From contig DBWT01000016.1 in the NCBI GenBank assembly GCA_002309035.1, positions 13,993-23,368 on the forward strand: a stretch of DNA of 9,376 nucleotides, written 5' to 3'. Positions 1-5,702 of this stretch are shown here, piece by piece (position 1 is the stretch's first letter; the number at the start of each line of letters is the position of its first letter). This DNA comes from Caryophanales bacterium UBA1231 (GTDB lineage Bacteria > Bacillota_I > Bacilli_A > ML615J-28 > CAG-313). The notes under the pieces are model-generated. The model made no database searches. It saw only the letters and a program-made list of their open reading frames with translations, and had not been told where the DNA came from. The translations under genes were made by a program, and so were the position numbers.

Positions 1-1263
1 GATGAAGAACAAAGATTTGGTGTTGCTCATAAAGAAAAAATAAAGAAATTAAAAGCGAACATCGATGTTTTATACTTATCAGCAACCCCAATTCCCAGAA
101 CTTTACAAATATCTTTGTCAGGTTTAAGAGATATGAGTCTTATTGAAACACCACCAGTTAATAGAAAAAACATTCAAACATATGTATTAAAGTATAATGA
201 AGCTGTTATCAGAGAAGCAATATATCGTGAAATGTCGAGAAGTGGTCAAACATTTTATTTATTGAATCGTATTGAACAATTAGATACGATTAAACTAATG
301 ATTAAGAGACTAATACCTTTCGCAAAAGTTGCAATCATCCATGGCAAAATGGAAAAAGATGACATTGAAGATACATTAATTGATTTCATCGATGGTAAAT
401 ATGATGTATTAGTATGTACAACAATCATTGAAACAGGTATGGACATTCCTAATGCAAATACATTAATTATTGAAAAAGCAGATACTTTAGGTTTAGCTCA
501 ACTTTATCAAATAAGAGGTCGTGTTGGCAGAAGCGAACAACTTGCTTATGCTTATTTAATGTATGAAAGCGAAAATAAAGTAAGTGATATCGCCAAAAAA
601 AGACTAAATACAATAAAAGAATTTACAGCATTAGGTAGTGGCTATAAAGTAGCAATGCGTGATTTAGCTATTCGCGGTGCTGGTGATATTTTAGGCAGTG
701 AACAATCAGGTTTTATCGATGATGTTGGTATCGAACTATATATGCAACTTCTAGAAGAAGCAATAGAAGAACAAAAGGGAATACAAAAAGTCATTGAACC
801 AGAAAAGAAATATAACCTTTTGATTTCTAAAACCGTTGATAATGATTATGTTGATGATGATACAGTTAAAATCGAAATCCACGAAGAAATTAGTAAGATA
901 TATACTAAAGAACAAGCAAATGAAATTGAACAAGAATTCATCGATCGTTTTGGTAAAATATCTGATGGTTTAAAAGCATATATATATTCTAAATATTTAG
1001 AAACACTTTTAAAGAAAAATGATGTTGAATCTTACAATAAATTAGATAAATCAATTACGATTATTTTCAGCGAAAAAAGAAGTCAAGAAATCAAACATAT
1101 TTTAAAGATTAAACCATCTGGTTGGGCACTTTCAAATGCTCTATCTAGCAGACAAAGTGGAGGAGAATTTAGACTAAAATATGCCCTAACAATACCACTT
1201 CACTCATCGACTGACCAGTATTATTATGTTTATGAATTAATTGATTTCTTAGAAAGACTATAG
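1..1263 (+). CDS. mfd: Mfd transcription-repair coupling factor, C-terminal part (5' end outside window)
   Basis: Mfd is the ATP-driven DNA translocase that pushes stalled RNA polymerase off damaged DNA and recruits UvrA for nucleotide excision repair. The open frame enters from the left edge at base 1 without a start; 420 residues are visible. They begin in the superfamily 2 motor with the DEEQ Walker B box (residues 1-4) and motif III SATPIPRT (27-34). Motif V, TGMDIPNAN, lies at about 145-153 and motif VI, QIRGRVGRS, at about 170-178. The Mfd/RecG-specific TRG region follows at about 211-240 (GSGYKVAMRDLAIRGAGDI). The last 150 or so residues match the C-terminal D7 autoinhibitory domain, including the DRFG stretch. 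RecG is excluded because it lacks D7 and because the wording around motifs V and VI is that of Mfd. The gene ends with TAG and I see no strong terminator after it. Family assignment is near certain; the N-terminal UvrB-like and RNAP-binding domains cannot be assessed. Confidence 0.97.
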   Translation, partial: DEEQRFGVAHKEKIKKLKANIDVLYLSATPIPRTLQISLSGLRDMSLIETPPVNRKNIQTYVLKYNEAVIREAIYREMSRSGQTFYLLNRIEQLDTIKLMIKRLIPFAKVAIIHGKMEKDDIEDTLIDFIDGKYDVLVCTTIIETGMDIPNANTLIIEKADTLGLAQLYQIRGRVGRSEQLAYAYLMYESENKVSDIAKKRLNTIKEFTALGSGYKVAMRDLAIRGAGDILGSEQSGFIDDVGIELYMQLLEEAIEEQKGIQKVIEPEKKYNLLISKTVDNDYVDDDTVKIEIHEEISKIYTKEQANEIEQEFIDRFGKISDGLKAYIYSKYLETLLKKNDVESYNKLDKSITIIFSEKRSQEIKHILKIKPSGWALSNALSSRQSGGEFRLKYALTIPLHSSTDQYYYVYELIDFLERL

Positions 1264-1305
1264 GAAATATTCATTAAAATAAAAAACAACCTTTGTTCCT
1301 TTTTA

Positions 1306-1334
1306 TTGCAATAAAACTTGGGTTGTGGTATACT
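1306..1334 (+). promoter_or_regulatory. Promoter of fba (extended -10)
   Basis: A -35 box TTGCAA at 1306-1311 is separated by 17 bp from a -10 box TATACT at 1329-1334. The TG one base upstream of the -10 (TGG before TATACT) makes it an extended -10 element. Transcription would start near 1340, leaving a leader of about 20 nt before the fba start. Spacer length and box quality fit a housekeeping sigma-A promoter. The same architecture recurs at the S10 operon promoter. Confidence 0.8.
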
Positions 1335-1347
1335 TTATAACGGTTAT

Positions 1348-1353
1348 AGGAGG
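1348..1353 (+). promoter_or_regulatory. Ribosome binding site of fba (decides the start)
   Basis: AGGAGG sits 6 nt upstream of the ATG at 1360. This supports that start over the in-frame TTG-type start at 1318, which lies inside the promoter spacer and would add 14 residues absent from the family. Confidence 0.9.
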
Positions 1354-1359
1354 CAAATT

Positions 1360-2220
1360 ATGGCATTAGTAAATATGGTAAATATGCTTGAAAAAGCAAG
1401 ACAAGGAAAATATGCAGTTGGACAATTTAACATTAACAACCTTGAATGGACTAAAACAATTTTAAATACAGCACAAGAATTAAACTCACCAGTAATTTTA
1501 GGTGTATCTGAAGGTGCAGCAAAATACATGGGTGGTTTTGATGTTGTTGTTGGTATGGTTAAAGGTTTAATCAAAGATCAAAATATTACTGTTGATGTAG
1601 CTATTCATTTAGACCACGGATCAAGTTTTGAAAACTGTAAAAAAGCAATTGATGCTGGTTTTACATCAGTTATGATTGATGGTTCACATCACCCACTACC
1701 TGAAAATATTCAAATGACTAAAGAAGTAGTTGATTATGCACACGCACGTAACGTTTCAGTTGAAGCTGAATTAGGTACAGTTGGTGGAAATGAAGATGGT
1801 GTTATTGGTGGCATTAAATATGCTGATTGTGGCGAATGTGTTAAACTTTGTCAAGAAGCACAAATCGATTGCTTAGCACCAGCATTAGGTTCTGTTCATG
1901 GCCCATATAAAGGTGAACCAGTATTAGGTTTTAAAGAAATGGAAGAAATTGGTCTTGCAACACAAAAACCATTAGTACTTCACGGTGGAACTGGTATTCC
2001 TGATGATAAAATCATGAGAGCCATTTCTTGTGGAACATGCAAAATTAATGTTAATACAGAATGTCAACTAGCATTTAATAAATTATTAAGAGAGTTTATT
2101 TTAAATCCTGCTAATGATGCTGTATATGATCCAAGAAAATTAATTGGACCAGCTCTAAAAGGAATTCATGATGCAGTATCTGAAAAGATGCATGTATTCG
2201 GTTCTGTAAATAAAAACTAA
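1360..2220 (+). CDS. fba: Class II fructose-1,6-bisphosphate aldolase
   Basis: This cytosolic zinc enzyme cleaves fructose 1,6-bisphosphate into dihydroxyacetone phosphate and glyceraldehyde 3-phosphate in glycolysis, and runs in reverse in gluconeogenesis. The product is 286 residues, the usual length of Bacillus-type FbaA, and matches that family from end to end. Visible active-site residues are the catalytic Asp85 and zinc ligand His86 (HLDHGSS), zinc ligands His180 ([11 protein letters not shown]) and His208 ([10 protein letters not shown]), and the phosphate-binding GGTGIP and NVNT segments. It forms a single-gene transcription unit, with its own extended -10 promoter upstream and a strong terminator directly after the stop. 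One oddity is the number of cysteines, eight in all, including C157-x2-C160-x3-C164 and C224-x2-C227; I recall far fewer in Bacillus FbaA. Tagatose-bisphosphate aldolase is the only realistic alternative within this fold, but the sequence is closest to FbaA. Confidence 0.96.
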   Translation: MALVNMVNMLEKARQGKYAVGQFNINNLEWTKTILNTAQELNSPVILGVSEGAAKYMGGFDVVVGMVKGLIKDQNITVDVAIHLDHGSSFENCKKAIDAGFTSVMIDGSHHPLPENIQMTKEVVDYAHARNVSVEAELGTVGGNEDGVIGGIKYADCGECVKLCQEAQIDCLAPALGSVHGPYKGEPVLGFKEMEEIGLATQKPLVLHGGTGIPDDKIMRAISCGTCKINVNTECQLAFNKLLREFILNPANDAVYDPRKLIGPALKGIHDAVSEKMHVFGSVNKN

Positions 2221-2225
2221 AAAAT

Positions 2226-2259
2226 AAAATTAAGTAAGAGAAATCTTGCTTAATTTTTT
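2226..2259 (+). terminator. Intrinsic terminator after fba
   Basis: Left arm 2226-2239 pairs with right arm 2244-2257 in a 14-bp stem with one U-G wobble. It is closed by the GNRA-type tetraloop GAAA at 2240-2243, and the 3' arm runs into six T residues. It starts five bases after the fba stop codon. Confidence 0.93.
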
Positions 2260-2264
2260 ACTTT

Positions 2265-2293
2265 TTGATAAGTTTATAATATAATTGTATTAA
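2265..2293 (+). promoter_or_regulatory. Candidate promoter of the glycosyltransferase-like gene
   Basis: TTGATA at 2265-2270 and TATTAA at 2288-2293 are spaced by 17 bp and lie just after the fba terminator. A perfect TATAAT also occurs at 2275-2280 but has no convincing -35 box at the right distance. Either choice puts the start of transcription within about 35 nt of the ATG. Confidence 0.5.
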
Positions 2294-2316
2294 CAACATA
2301 TAGGTATGGTGATACT

Positions 2317-3213
2317 ATGAATAAAAATTTAAAATTTATTGGTTATCTATTGCTCTATAACAAAATAGAAGGTTCAACATATATATCTAGAGTTATATCT
2401 GATATTATGACATATCTTCCATATATGGATAAATTTGTTATTTTTAATTTTCATCAAGAAGAACAAATATATTTAATACAAACCTTAAAAAAACAACATC
2501 CAAACGTTGAATATGCTAAAGTTGAATCCAAAGGTGAAGTGCTAGATTATATTCTTGCTTTAAATAATGCTAAAGATCAAGAATATGATTATATTACAAT
2601 TCTAAAAGAAGGATATTTTTATGAAGATGATTCATACAAAGATATTAAACGAAAACTCATTCTTGGTGAAATTGATGAAAACAATGTGGTTATATCACCT
2701 ATGCCTATATATACTTGTGAGGGTAAAAATGATTTAAAAGAAGAATCAAGAACAGTTAAAGGTGCACATTTAGTAGGTACATTTATTAATAAACATATAT
2801 ATTTCACTACAAAAGGTTTTGATATTAATTACTATCAAACAACATTTGACTATGATTATTGTTTGATGGTAAGGGAATTAGGTTATAATGTTTTATTAAT
2901 GAATAATCTAGTGCTAAGAAACAGAAACTTCACACAAATTACTAAAACAATTCTATGGCATACATACAATGCATATCATCGTGATATATATGATGTCTAC
3001 TATGAAACAAGAAACAGAATGTATCTTTGGAATAAATATAAAAAGTTTGATCCAGAGTATGTTAAAATAGATAAAAAACAACAATCTTATGAGTTTAAAG
3101 AGATGAGGCTTTTTGAGAAAAAATTCTCATTCATAAAAGAAGTTATAAACCAAGCACGTGATGATTACCGAAAAGGCAAAATGGGCAAAGCATTTAATGA
3201 TATTAAGTACTAG
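2317..3213 (+). CDS. GT2/rhamnosyltransferase-like protein with a degenerate donor-binding site
   Basis: This is a 298-residue soluble protein with no signal peptide or membrane segment. The second half carries marks of GT-A fold family 2 glycosyltransferases of the rhamnosyltransferase type. These are a GTFINKHIYFTTKGFD segment at about 154-169 (compare G-x-x-I-x-x-x-x-F-x-x-x-GGFD), an acidic FDYDYCLMVRELGY segment at 177-190, and YYETRNRMYLW at 228-238. A basic RDDYRKGKMGK tail near 281-291 resembles the end of rhamnosyltransferases. Such enzymes add sugars to cell-surface polysaccharides or lipids. The stretch around residues 91-105, where the metal-binding DxD normally sits after a hydrophobic strand, reads ITILKEGYFYED and lacks a clear DxD. 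The protein may therefore be an atypical enzyme or a non-catalytic relative. The start is supported by GGTGAT at 2308-2313. It stands alone between two terminators, so context does not name its substrate. Fold assignment is fairly likely; function is not known. Confidence 0.7.
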   Translation: MNKNLKFIGYLLLYNKIEGSTYISRVISDIMTYLPYMDKFVIFNFHQEEQIYLIQTLKKQHPNVEYAKVESKGEVLDYILALNNAKDQEYDYITILKEGYFYEDDSYKDIKRKLILGEIDENNVVISPMPIYTCEGKNDLKEESRTVKGAHLVGTFINKHIYFTTKGFDINYYQTTFDYDYCLMVRELGYNVLLMNNLVLRNRNFTQITKTILWHTYNAYHRDIYDVYYETRNRMYLWNKYKKFDPEYVKIDKKQQSYEFKEMRLFEKKFSFIKEVINQARDDYRKGKMGKAFNDIKY

Positions 3214-3238
3214 AAAACATTAATAAATATAAAAAGCG

Positions 3239-3269
3239 AAACACAATTATAAAAAAATTGTGTTTTTTT
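3239..3269 (+). terminator. Intrinsic terminator after the glycosyltransferase-like gene
   Basis: AAACACAATT at 3239-3248 pairs perfectly with AATTGTGTTT at 3256-3265. The stem is 10 bp (11 with a G-U pair at the base), the loop is 7 nt of mostly A, and the T tract extends to 3269. Confidence 0.88.
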
Positions 3270-3282
3270 AATTATTTACTTG

Positions 3283-3299
3283 TTTTTTTTTTTTTTTTT
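3283..3299 (+). repeat. T17 homopolymer tract upstream of the PH/SHOCT membrane gene
   Basis: There are 17 consecutive T residues between the preceding terminator and the ribosome binding site (GGAGG at 3314-3318) of the next gene. It is distinct from the terminator T tract at 3263-3269. The tract is long enough to be prone to slippage in replication and in sequencing. It sits where the spacer of a promoter could be, with weak boxes CTTGTT at 3279-3284 and TTAACT at 3302-3307 spaced 17 bp apart. The -10 match is poor, so the promoter reading is only a suggestion. Confidence 0.9.
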
Positions 3300-3325
3300 G
3301 GTTAACTGGCCCTGGAGGATAATAT

Positions 3326-4450
3326 ATGTATAAAAAGAATAAGCCATTAATCATTTTCACAATAATTTTTGTTTTGTTAACAATTGCTGCAACTGTTTTA
3401 CCTTTTTGGAGATATAATTATAATTCAAATTATTGGGTTCCAGGGCGATATATAGGTGGATATTATGTATCTGGGCATTGGGCATCCGGAATATCTTCTT
3501 CTACTTACTTCATGTTTTCAGATGAATCTGCCATTATATGGGGCATCTTTATGATTCAATTTGCTATAATTATACTCATAATCAGTTTGCTTTTATATGG
3601 TGCAAAAAAATTAACAGTGAAGTCTAAAAAACAATATAGTGATGCTCGTATCATATTGATTGTATTTACTGCACTTGTGAGTTTGATATTTTTAATTTCA
3701 TCGTTTGTTATTAGAAATGACTCTGTTTTTTATTGCCATTTTACAGCGTTGTACTATATCTTTTTCCCATTGTACTATGGAACAGCGATAGCCATGATTG
3801 TTATGGCGTTCTTACCCGCATATAAAAGAGTATTTGTGGAAGAAGCAAGTCAATCAGAACAAATAACAATCAATGAAACACATGATGAAAACACCGACGA
3901 ATTACAACCAGAAAATAAAAATGAATCATATCAATATACAAATAACAATTTTGAAACACAACAAGGAGATAATATGGAAGGTAAAGTATATGCCAATTTA
4001 GAAGGCGCACAAAAAGTATTAGATGTATATGAAGATCGTGTTGAATTAACACAAATTAAAAATGCAAGAGCATTCTTAACAAGAAATTTACTTAAAGGAA
4101 ATAAATCAATTGCATTTTCATCAATGACTTCTGTTCAATTTAAAGAAGGAACAAAGTTTTTATTAGGATACATTCAATTTGAAACAGCTTCTTCATTTGG
4201 AGGCGATAATTATGGCAGTGAAAACTCATGGACTTTTGAAATGTCAAAAAATGATATTGCAAAAGAAGTTTGTGAATATTGTCGTAAAAAAATAAAAGAA
4301 GTTCAAACAAAAGCAAATGTAGTTTATGCTCAGCCTCAACAAGTATCTGGTGCTGATGAAATCATTAAGTATAAAAAATTACTTGATGATGGTATCATTA
4401 CACAAGAAGAATTCGATAAAAAGAAAAAAGAAATATTAGAAAGAATGTAA
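3326..4450 (+). CDS. Membrane protein with PH-like domain and C-terminal SHOCT domain
   Basis: The product is 374 residues. Four hydrophobic segments are visible at about 8-27, 69-91, 107-128 and 138-163. Between the first two lies a Tyr/Trp/Gly-rich loop (about 30-66) that is probably extracellular. A polar linker rich in Glu, Asn and Gln spans 171-216. The cytoplasmic part resembles a bacterial PH-like/DUF4429 domain at about 217-325, with the VLDVYEDRVEL strand and a conserved SMTSVQFKEGT turn. The end is a textbook SHOCT domain at about 341-374 (DEIIKYKKLLDDGIITQEEFDKKKKEIL), a short helical module common at C-termini of bacterial proteins and thought to aid oligomerisation or membrane targeting. 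GGAGG lies 7 nt before the ATG. At Met217, the linker/PH boundary, a second strong ribosome binding site precedes an in-frame ATG. The gene is alone between a terminator and its own terminator. The biological role is unknown; domain calls are from pattern recognition only. Confidence 0.85.
   Translation: MYKKNKPLIIFTIIFVLLTIAATVLPFWRYNYNSNYWVPGRYIGGYYVSGHWASGISSSTYFMFSDESAIIWGIFMIQFAIIILIISLLLYGAKKLTVKSKKQYSDARIILIVFTALVSLIFLISSFVIRNDSVFYCHFTALYYIFFPLYYGTAIAMIVMAFLPAYKRVFVEEASQSEQITINETHDENTDELQPENKNESYQYTNNNFETQQGDNMEGKVYANLEGAQKVLDVYEDRVELTQIKNARAFLTRNLLKGNKSIAFSSMTSVQFKEGTKFLLGYIQFETASSFGGDNYGSENSWTFEMSKNDIAKEVCEYCRKKIKEVQTKANVVYAQPQQVSGADEIIKYKKLLDDGIITQEEFDKKKKEILERM
3963..3976 (+). promoter_or_regulatory. 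Internal ribosome binding site and ATG within the PH/SHOCT gene
   Basis: AAGGAGAT at 3963-3970 stands just before an in-frame ATG at 3974-3976 (codon 217). The AGGAG core ends 5 nt from the ATG. Initiation here would give a 158-residue soluble protein, from 3974 to 4450, holding exactly the PH-like and SHOCT domains without the membrane helices or linker. The Shine-Dalgarno sequence is as good as that of the main start. Use in the cell is inferred, not shown. Confidence 0.5.
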
Positions 4451-4474
4451 AAAACATATATAAAATAATTATTT

Positions 4475-4511
4475 AATCCTGATTAGTTTTTAATCTAATT
4501 AGGATTTTTTT
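4475..4511 (+). terminator. Intrinsic terminator after the PH/SHOCT membrane gene
   Basis: AATCCTGATTAG at 4475-4486 pairs with CTAATTAGGATT at 4495-4506. The stem is 12 bp with one G-U wobble, the loop is 8 nt, and seven T residues (4505-4511) follow. It cleanly separates this gene from the S10 operon promoter 20 bases downstream. Confidence 0.92.
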
Positions 4512-4530
4512 AATTTTCTTATCATTTTGT

Positions 4531-4559
4531 TTGCAATTAATGATGGGTTTTGGTACAAT
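4531..4559 (+). promoter_or_regulatory. Promoter of the S10 ribosomal protein operon (extended -10)
   Basis: TTGCAA at 4531-4536 and TACAAT at 4554-4559 are spaced by 17 bp, with TGG immediately before the -10 box forming an extended -10. The predicted start of transcription is A4565 or G4566. Aligned without gaps to the fba promoter, about 27 of 35 positions agree, including a shared TGGGTT inside the spacer. No other promoter is evident between here and the end of the window, so this one probably serves all the ribosomal protein genes seen. Confidence 0.85.
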
Positions 4560-4666
4560 ATATAAGGCAAAAATGTAGGCAGAGATTTGCGAGGTTGCTG
4601 GTACGCACGGAAGAGTTGTCGTGTGAGTGCGTTTTATTAAAACCAGGGAATTCGCGAGGAGCCGAA

Positions 4667-4687
4667 ATGCTTTTAGAAAAAGTATAA
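4667..4687 (+). CDS. Possible leader peptide MLLEKV upstream of rpsJ
   Basis: A six-codon reading frame (ATG at 4667, TAA at 4685-4687) lies inside the S10 leader. It has its own Shine-Dalgarno, AGGAG at 4657-4661, 5 nt before the ATG. Its stop codon overlaps the rpsJ ribosome binding site AAAGGAGG at 4686-4693, the same stop-in-RBS arrangement used between several genes further along the operon. A ribosome finishing this peptide would be placed on the rpsJ site. Its own Shine-Dalgarno begins on the last base of the outer leader helix (4652-4657), so folding could limit access. Translation is inferred from sequence layout only. Confidence 0.4.
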   Translation: MLLEKV

Positions 4688-4693
4688 AGGAGG
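4686..4693 (+). promoter_or_regulatory. Ribosome binding site of rpsJ (decides the start)
   Basis: AAAGGAGG ends 5 nt before the ATG at 4699. This fixes rpsJ at 102 residues and rules out the in-frame GTG at 4627, which would run through the structured leader and add 24 residues unlike S10. Confidence 0.93.
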
Positions 4694-4698
4694 CTAAC

Positions 4699-5007
4699 AT
4701 GGCAAAAGAAAGAAAACTTAGAATAAGATTATTATCTTATGATCACAGATTAATTGATGAATCTGCTAAGAAAATTGTTGAGACTGCGAAGAGAACTGGC
4801 GCTAAAGTATCTGGTCCTATTCCACTACCAACAGAAAAGGAAGTATTTACAGTTATCCGTTCACCACACAAATACAAAGATAGTCGTGAACAATTTGAAC
4901 GTAGAACTCACAAACGTTTAATTGATATCTTAAATATTACACCTAAAACAATGGATGCTCTAGTTCATTTAGAATTACCATCTGGTGTCGAAATCGTTCT
5001 AAAATAA
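4699..5007 (+). CDS. rpsJ: 30S ribosomal protein S10 (NusE)
   Basis: S10 is part of the head of the small ribosomal subunit. As NusE it also binds NusB in antitermination complexes and contacts NusG during transcription-translation coupling. The 102-residue product has the family length and the standard blocks: [13 protein letters not shown] near the start, [20 protein letters not shown] at about 27-46, the extended loop, and RTHKRLIDI at about 69-77. It is the first gene of the operon. Upstream are the leader and the possible leader peptide; rplC follows after a 25-nt gap, the longest in this cluster. In many Firmicutes, str operon genes such as fusA or tuf precede rpsJ; here an unrelated membrane gene with its own terminator does. 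Confidence 0.98.
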   Translation: MAKERKLRIRLLSYDHRLIDESAKKIVETAKRTGAKVSGPIPLPTEKEVFTVIRSPHKYKDSREQFERRTHKRLIDILNITPKTMDALVHLELPSGVEIVLK

Positions 5008-5032
5008 ATGAGAAAGAAGGAGGAATAAACTC

Positions 5033-5689
5033 ATGGCCAAAGGAATCTTAGGTAAAAAAGTTGGAATGACACAAATTTTTTCTGAAACTGGCACTTTAAT
5101 CCCAGTTACAGTTATTGAAGTAACTCCAAACGTTGTCTTACAAAAAAAGACTGTGGAAACAGATGGCTATGCAGCTGTTCAATTAGGTTATCAAGACATT
5201 GTTAAACATGCAACTAAACCTGAAACTGGACATGCAGCAAAAGCAAACACAGCCCCTAAGCGCTTCGTAAAAGAAATTGCTGGGGAAGAAATGCTAGCGT
5301 TTGAAGTTGGACAAGAGGTTAAAGGAAATATTTTCGCTGAAGGCGAATTAGTTGATGTTACTGGCACATCAAAAGGAAAAGGATTTGCTGGTTCTATTAA
5401 ACGTCACAATTTCGCACGTGGACCAATGGGTCACGGTTCTGGTTATCACCGTGGAACTGGTTCTATGGGTGCAATTAATGCTGCTAGAATTTTTGCAGGT
5501 AAGAAGATGCCTGGAAGAATGGGTGGCGTTACAAAAACTATTCAAAATCTTGAATTTGTTAAATACGATCAAGAAAATAACGTAATCTTAATTAAAGGTA
5601 ATGTTCCAGGAGCTAAGAACTCATTCGTAGTTGTTACAAATGCTGTTAAAGCAAAGAAACCTGAACTTAACCCTGAAAGTCTTGCGTAG
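5033..5689 (+). CDS. rplC: 50S ribosomal protein L3
   Basis: L3 is an early-assembly protein of the large subunit whose long central loop reaches towards the peptidyl transferase centre. The 218-residue product starts [16 protein letters not shown] as expected and contains [17 protein letters not shown] at about 111-127. The loop [17 protein letters not shown] follows at 130-146, then KKMPGRMGG and the closing [13 protein letters not shown]. The loop differs from the common Bacillus-type form, which I recall as SHGSRYHRRPGSMG: residues 137 and 141 are Gly where Arg is usual. The C-terminus has a short extra [10 protein letters not shown] tail. AAGGAGG at 5017-5023 supports the start. The TAG stop is only 13 nt from rplD. 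Confidence 0.98.
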   Translation: MAKGILGKKVGMTQIFSETGTLIPVTVIEVTPNVVLQKKTVETDGYAAVQLGYQDIVKHATKPETGHAAKANTAPKRFVKEIAGEEMLAFEVGQEVKGNIFAEGELVDVTGTSKGKGFAGSIKRHNFARGPMGHGSGYHRGTGSMGAINAARIFAGKKMPGRMGGVTKTIQNLEFVKYDQENNVILIKGNVPGAKNSFVVVTNAVKAKKPELNPESLA

Positions 5690-5702
5690 GAAGGAGTAAA
5701 TC

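Larger units (their letters stand above)
4566..4698 (+). ncRNA. Structured 5' leader of the S10 operon mRNA (candidate cis-regulatory RNA)
   Basis: About 130 nt lie between the predicted transcription start and rpsJ, much longer than a bare ribosome binding site needs. The central part is clearly richer in G+C than the rest of the window. Complementary segments nest. TTGCGA 4587-4592 pairs with TCGCGA 4652-4657 (one wobble), CTGGT 4598-4602 with ACCAG 4642-4646, and ACGCAC 4603-4608 with GTGCGT 4627-4632. The last helix has an exclusive alternative, 4604-4609 with 4620-4625. A small AU hairpin, CTTTT 4670-4674 with AAAAG 4678-4682, lies before the rpsJ site. Ribosomal protein operons are often controlled by a product binding its own leader; L4 does this for S10 in gamma-proteobacteria. 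I do not recognise this structure as a named family, and its ligand is unknown. The folds were found by eye. Confidence 0.6.

Noticed and set aside
1262..1305. Possible terminator after mfd (AACAA/TTGTT or AGGAA/TTCCT pairs before a T-rich stretch)
   Set aside because: The pairings are only 5 bp, A/T-rich and overlap each other, far weaker than the three clear terminators in the window. Read-through or an unrecognised signal is possible.
1318..1359. N-terminal extension of fba from an upstream TTG
   Set aside because: It lies within the fba promoter, and family members begin at the ATG at 1360 preceded by AGGAGG.
4573..4578. Minimal start-stop element ATGTAG near the 5' end of the S10 leader
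   Set aside because: AAGG precedes it by 5 nt, but it lies within about 8 nt of the predicted transcription start, so the ribosome binding site would be incomplete on the mRNA.
4627..4698. N-terminal extension of rpsJ from an upstream GTG
   Set aside because: The extension runs through the structured leader, does not resemble S10, and the ATG at 4699 has a perfect ribosome binding site.
4473..4700. 75-residue minus-strand frame opposite the S10 promoter and leader
   Set aside because: It is antisense to the terminator, promoter and leader, has no convincing ribosome binding site and resembles no family. It is best explained by chance in A+T-rich DNA.
5352..5585. Second frame inside rplC
   Set aside because: It is a shadow of the well-conserved L3 frame, lacks its own context and has no family resemblance.
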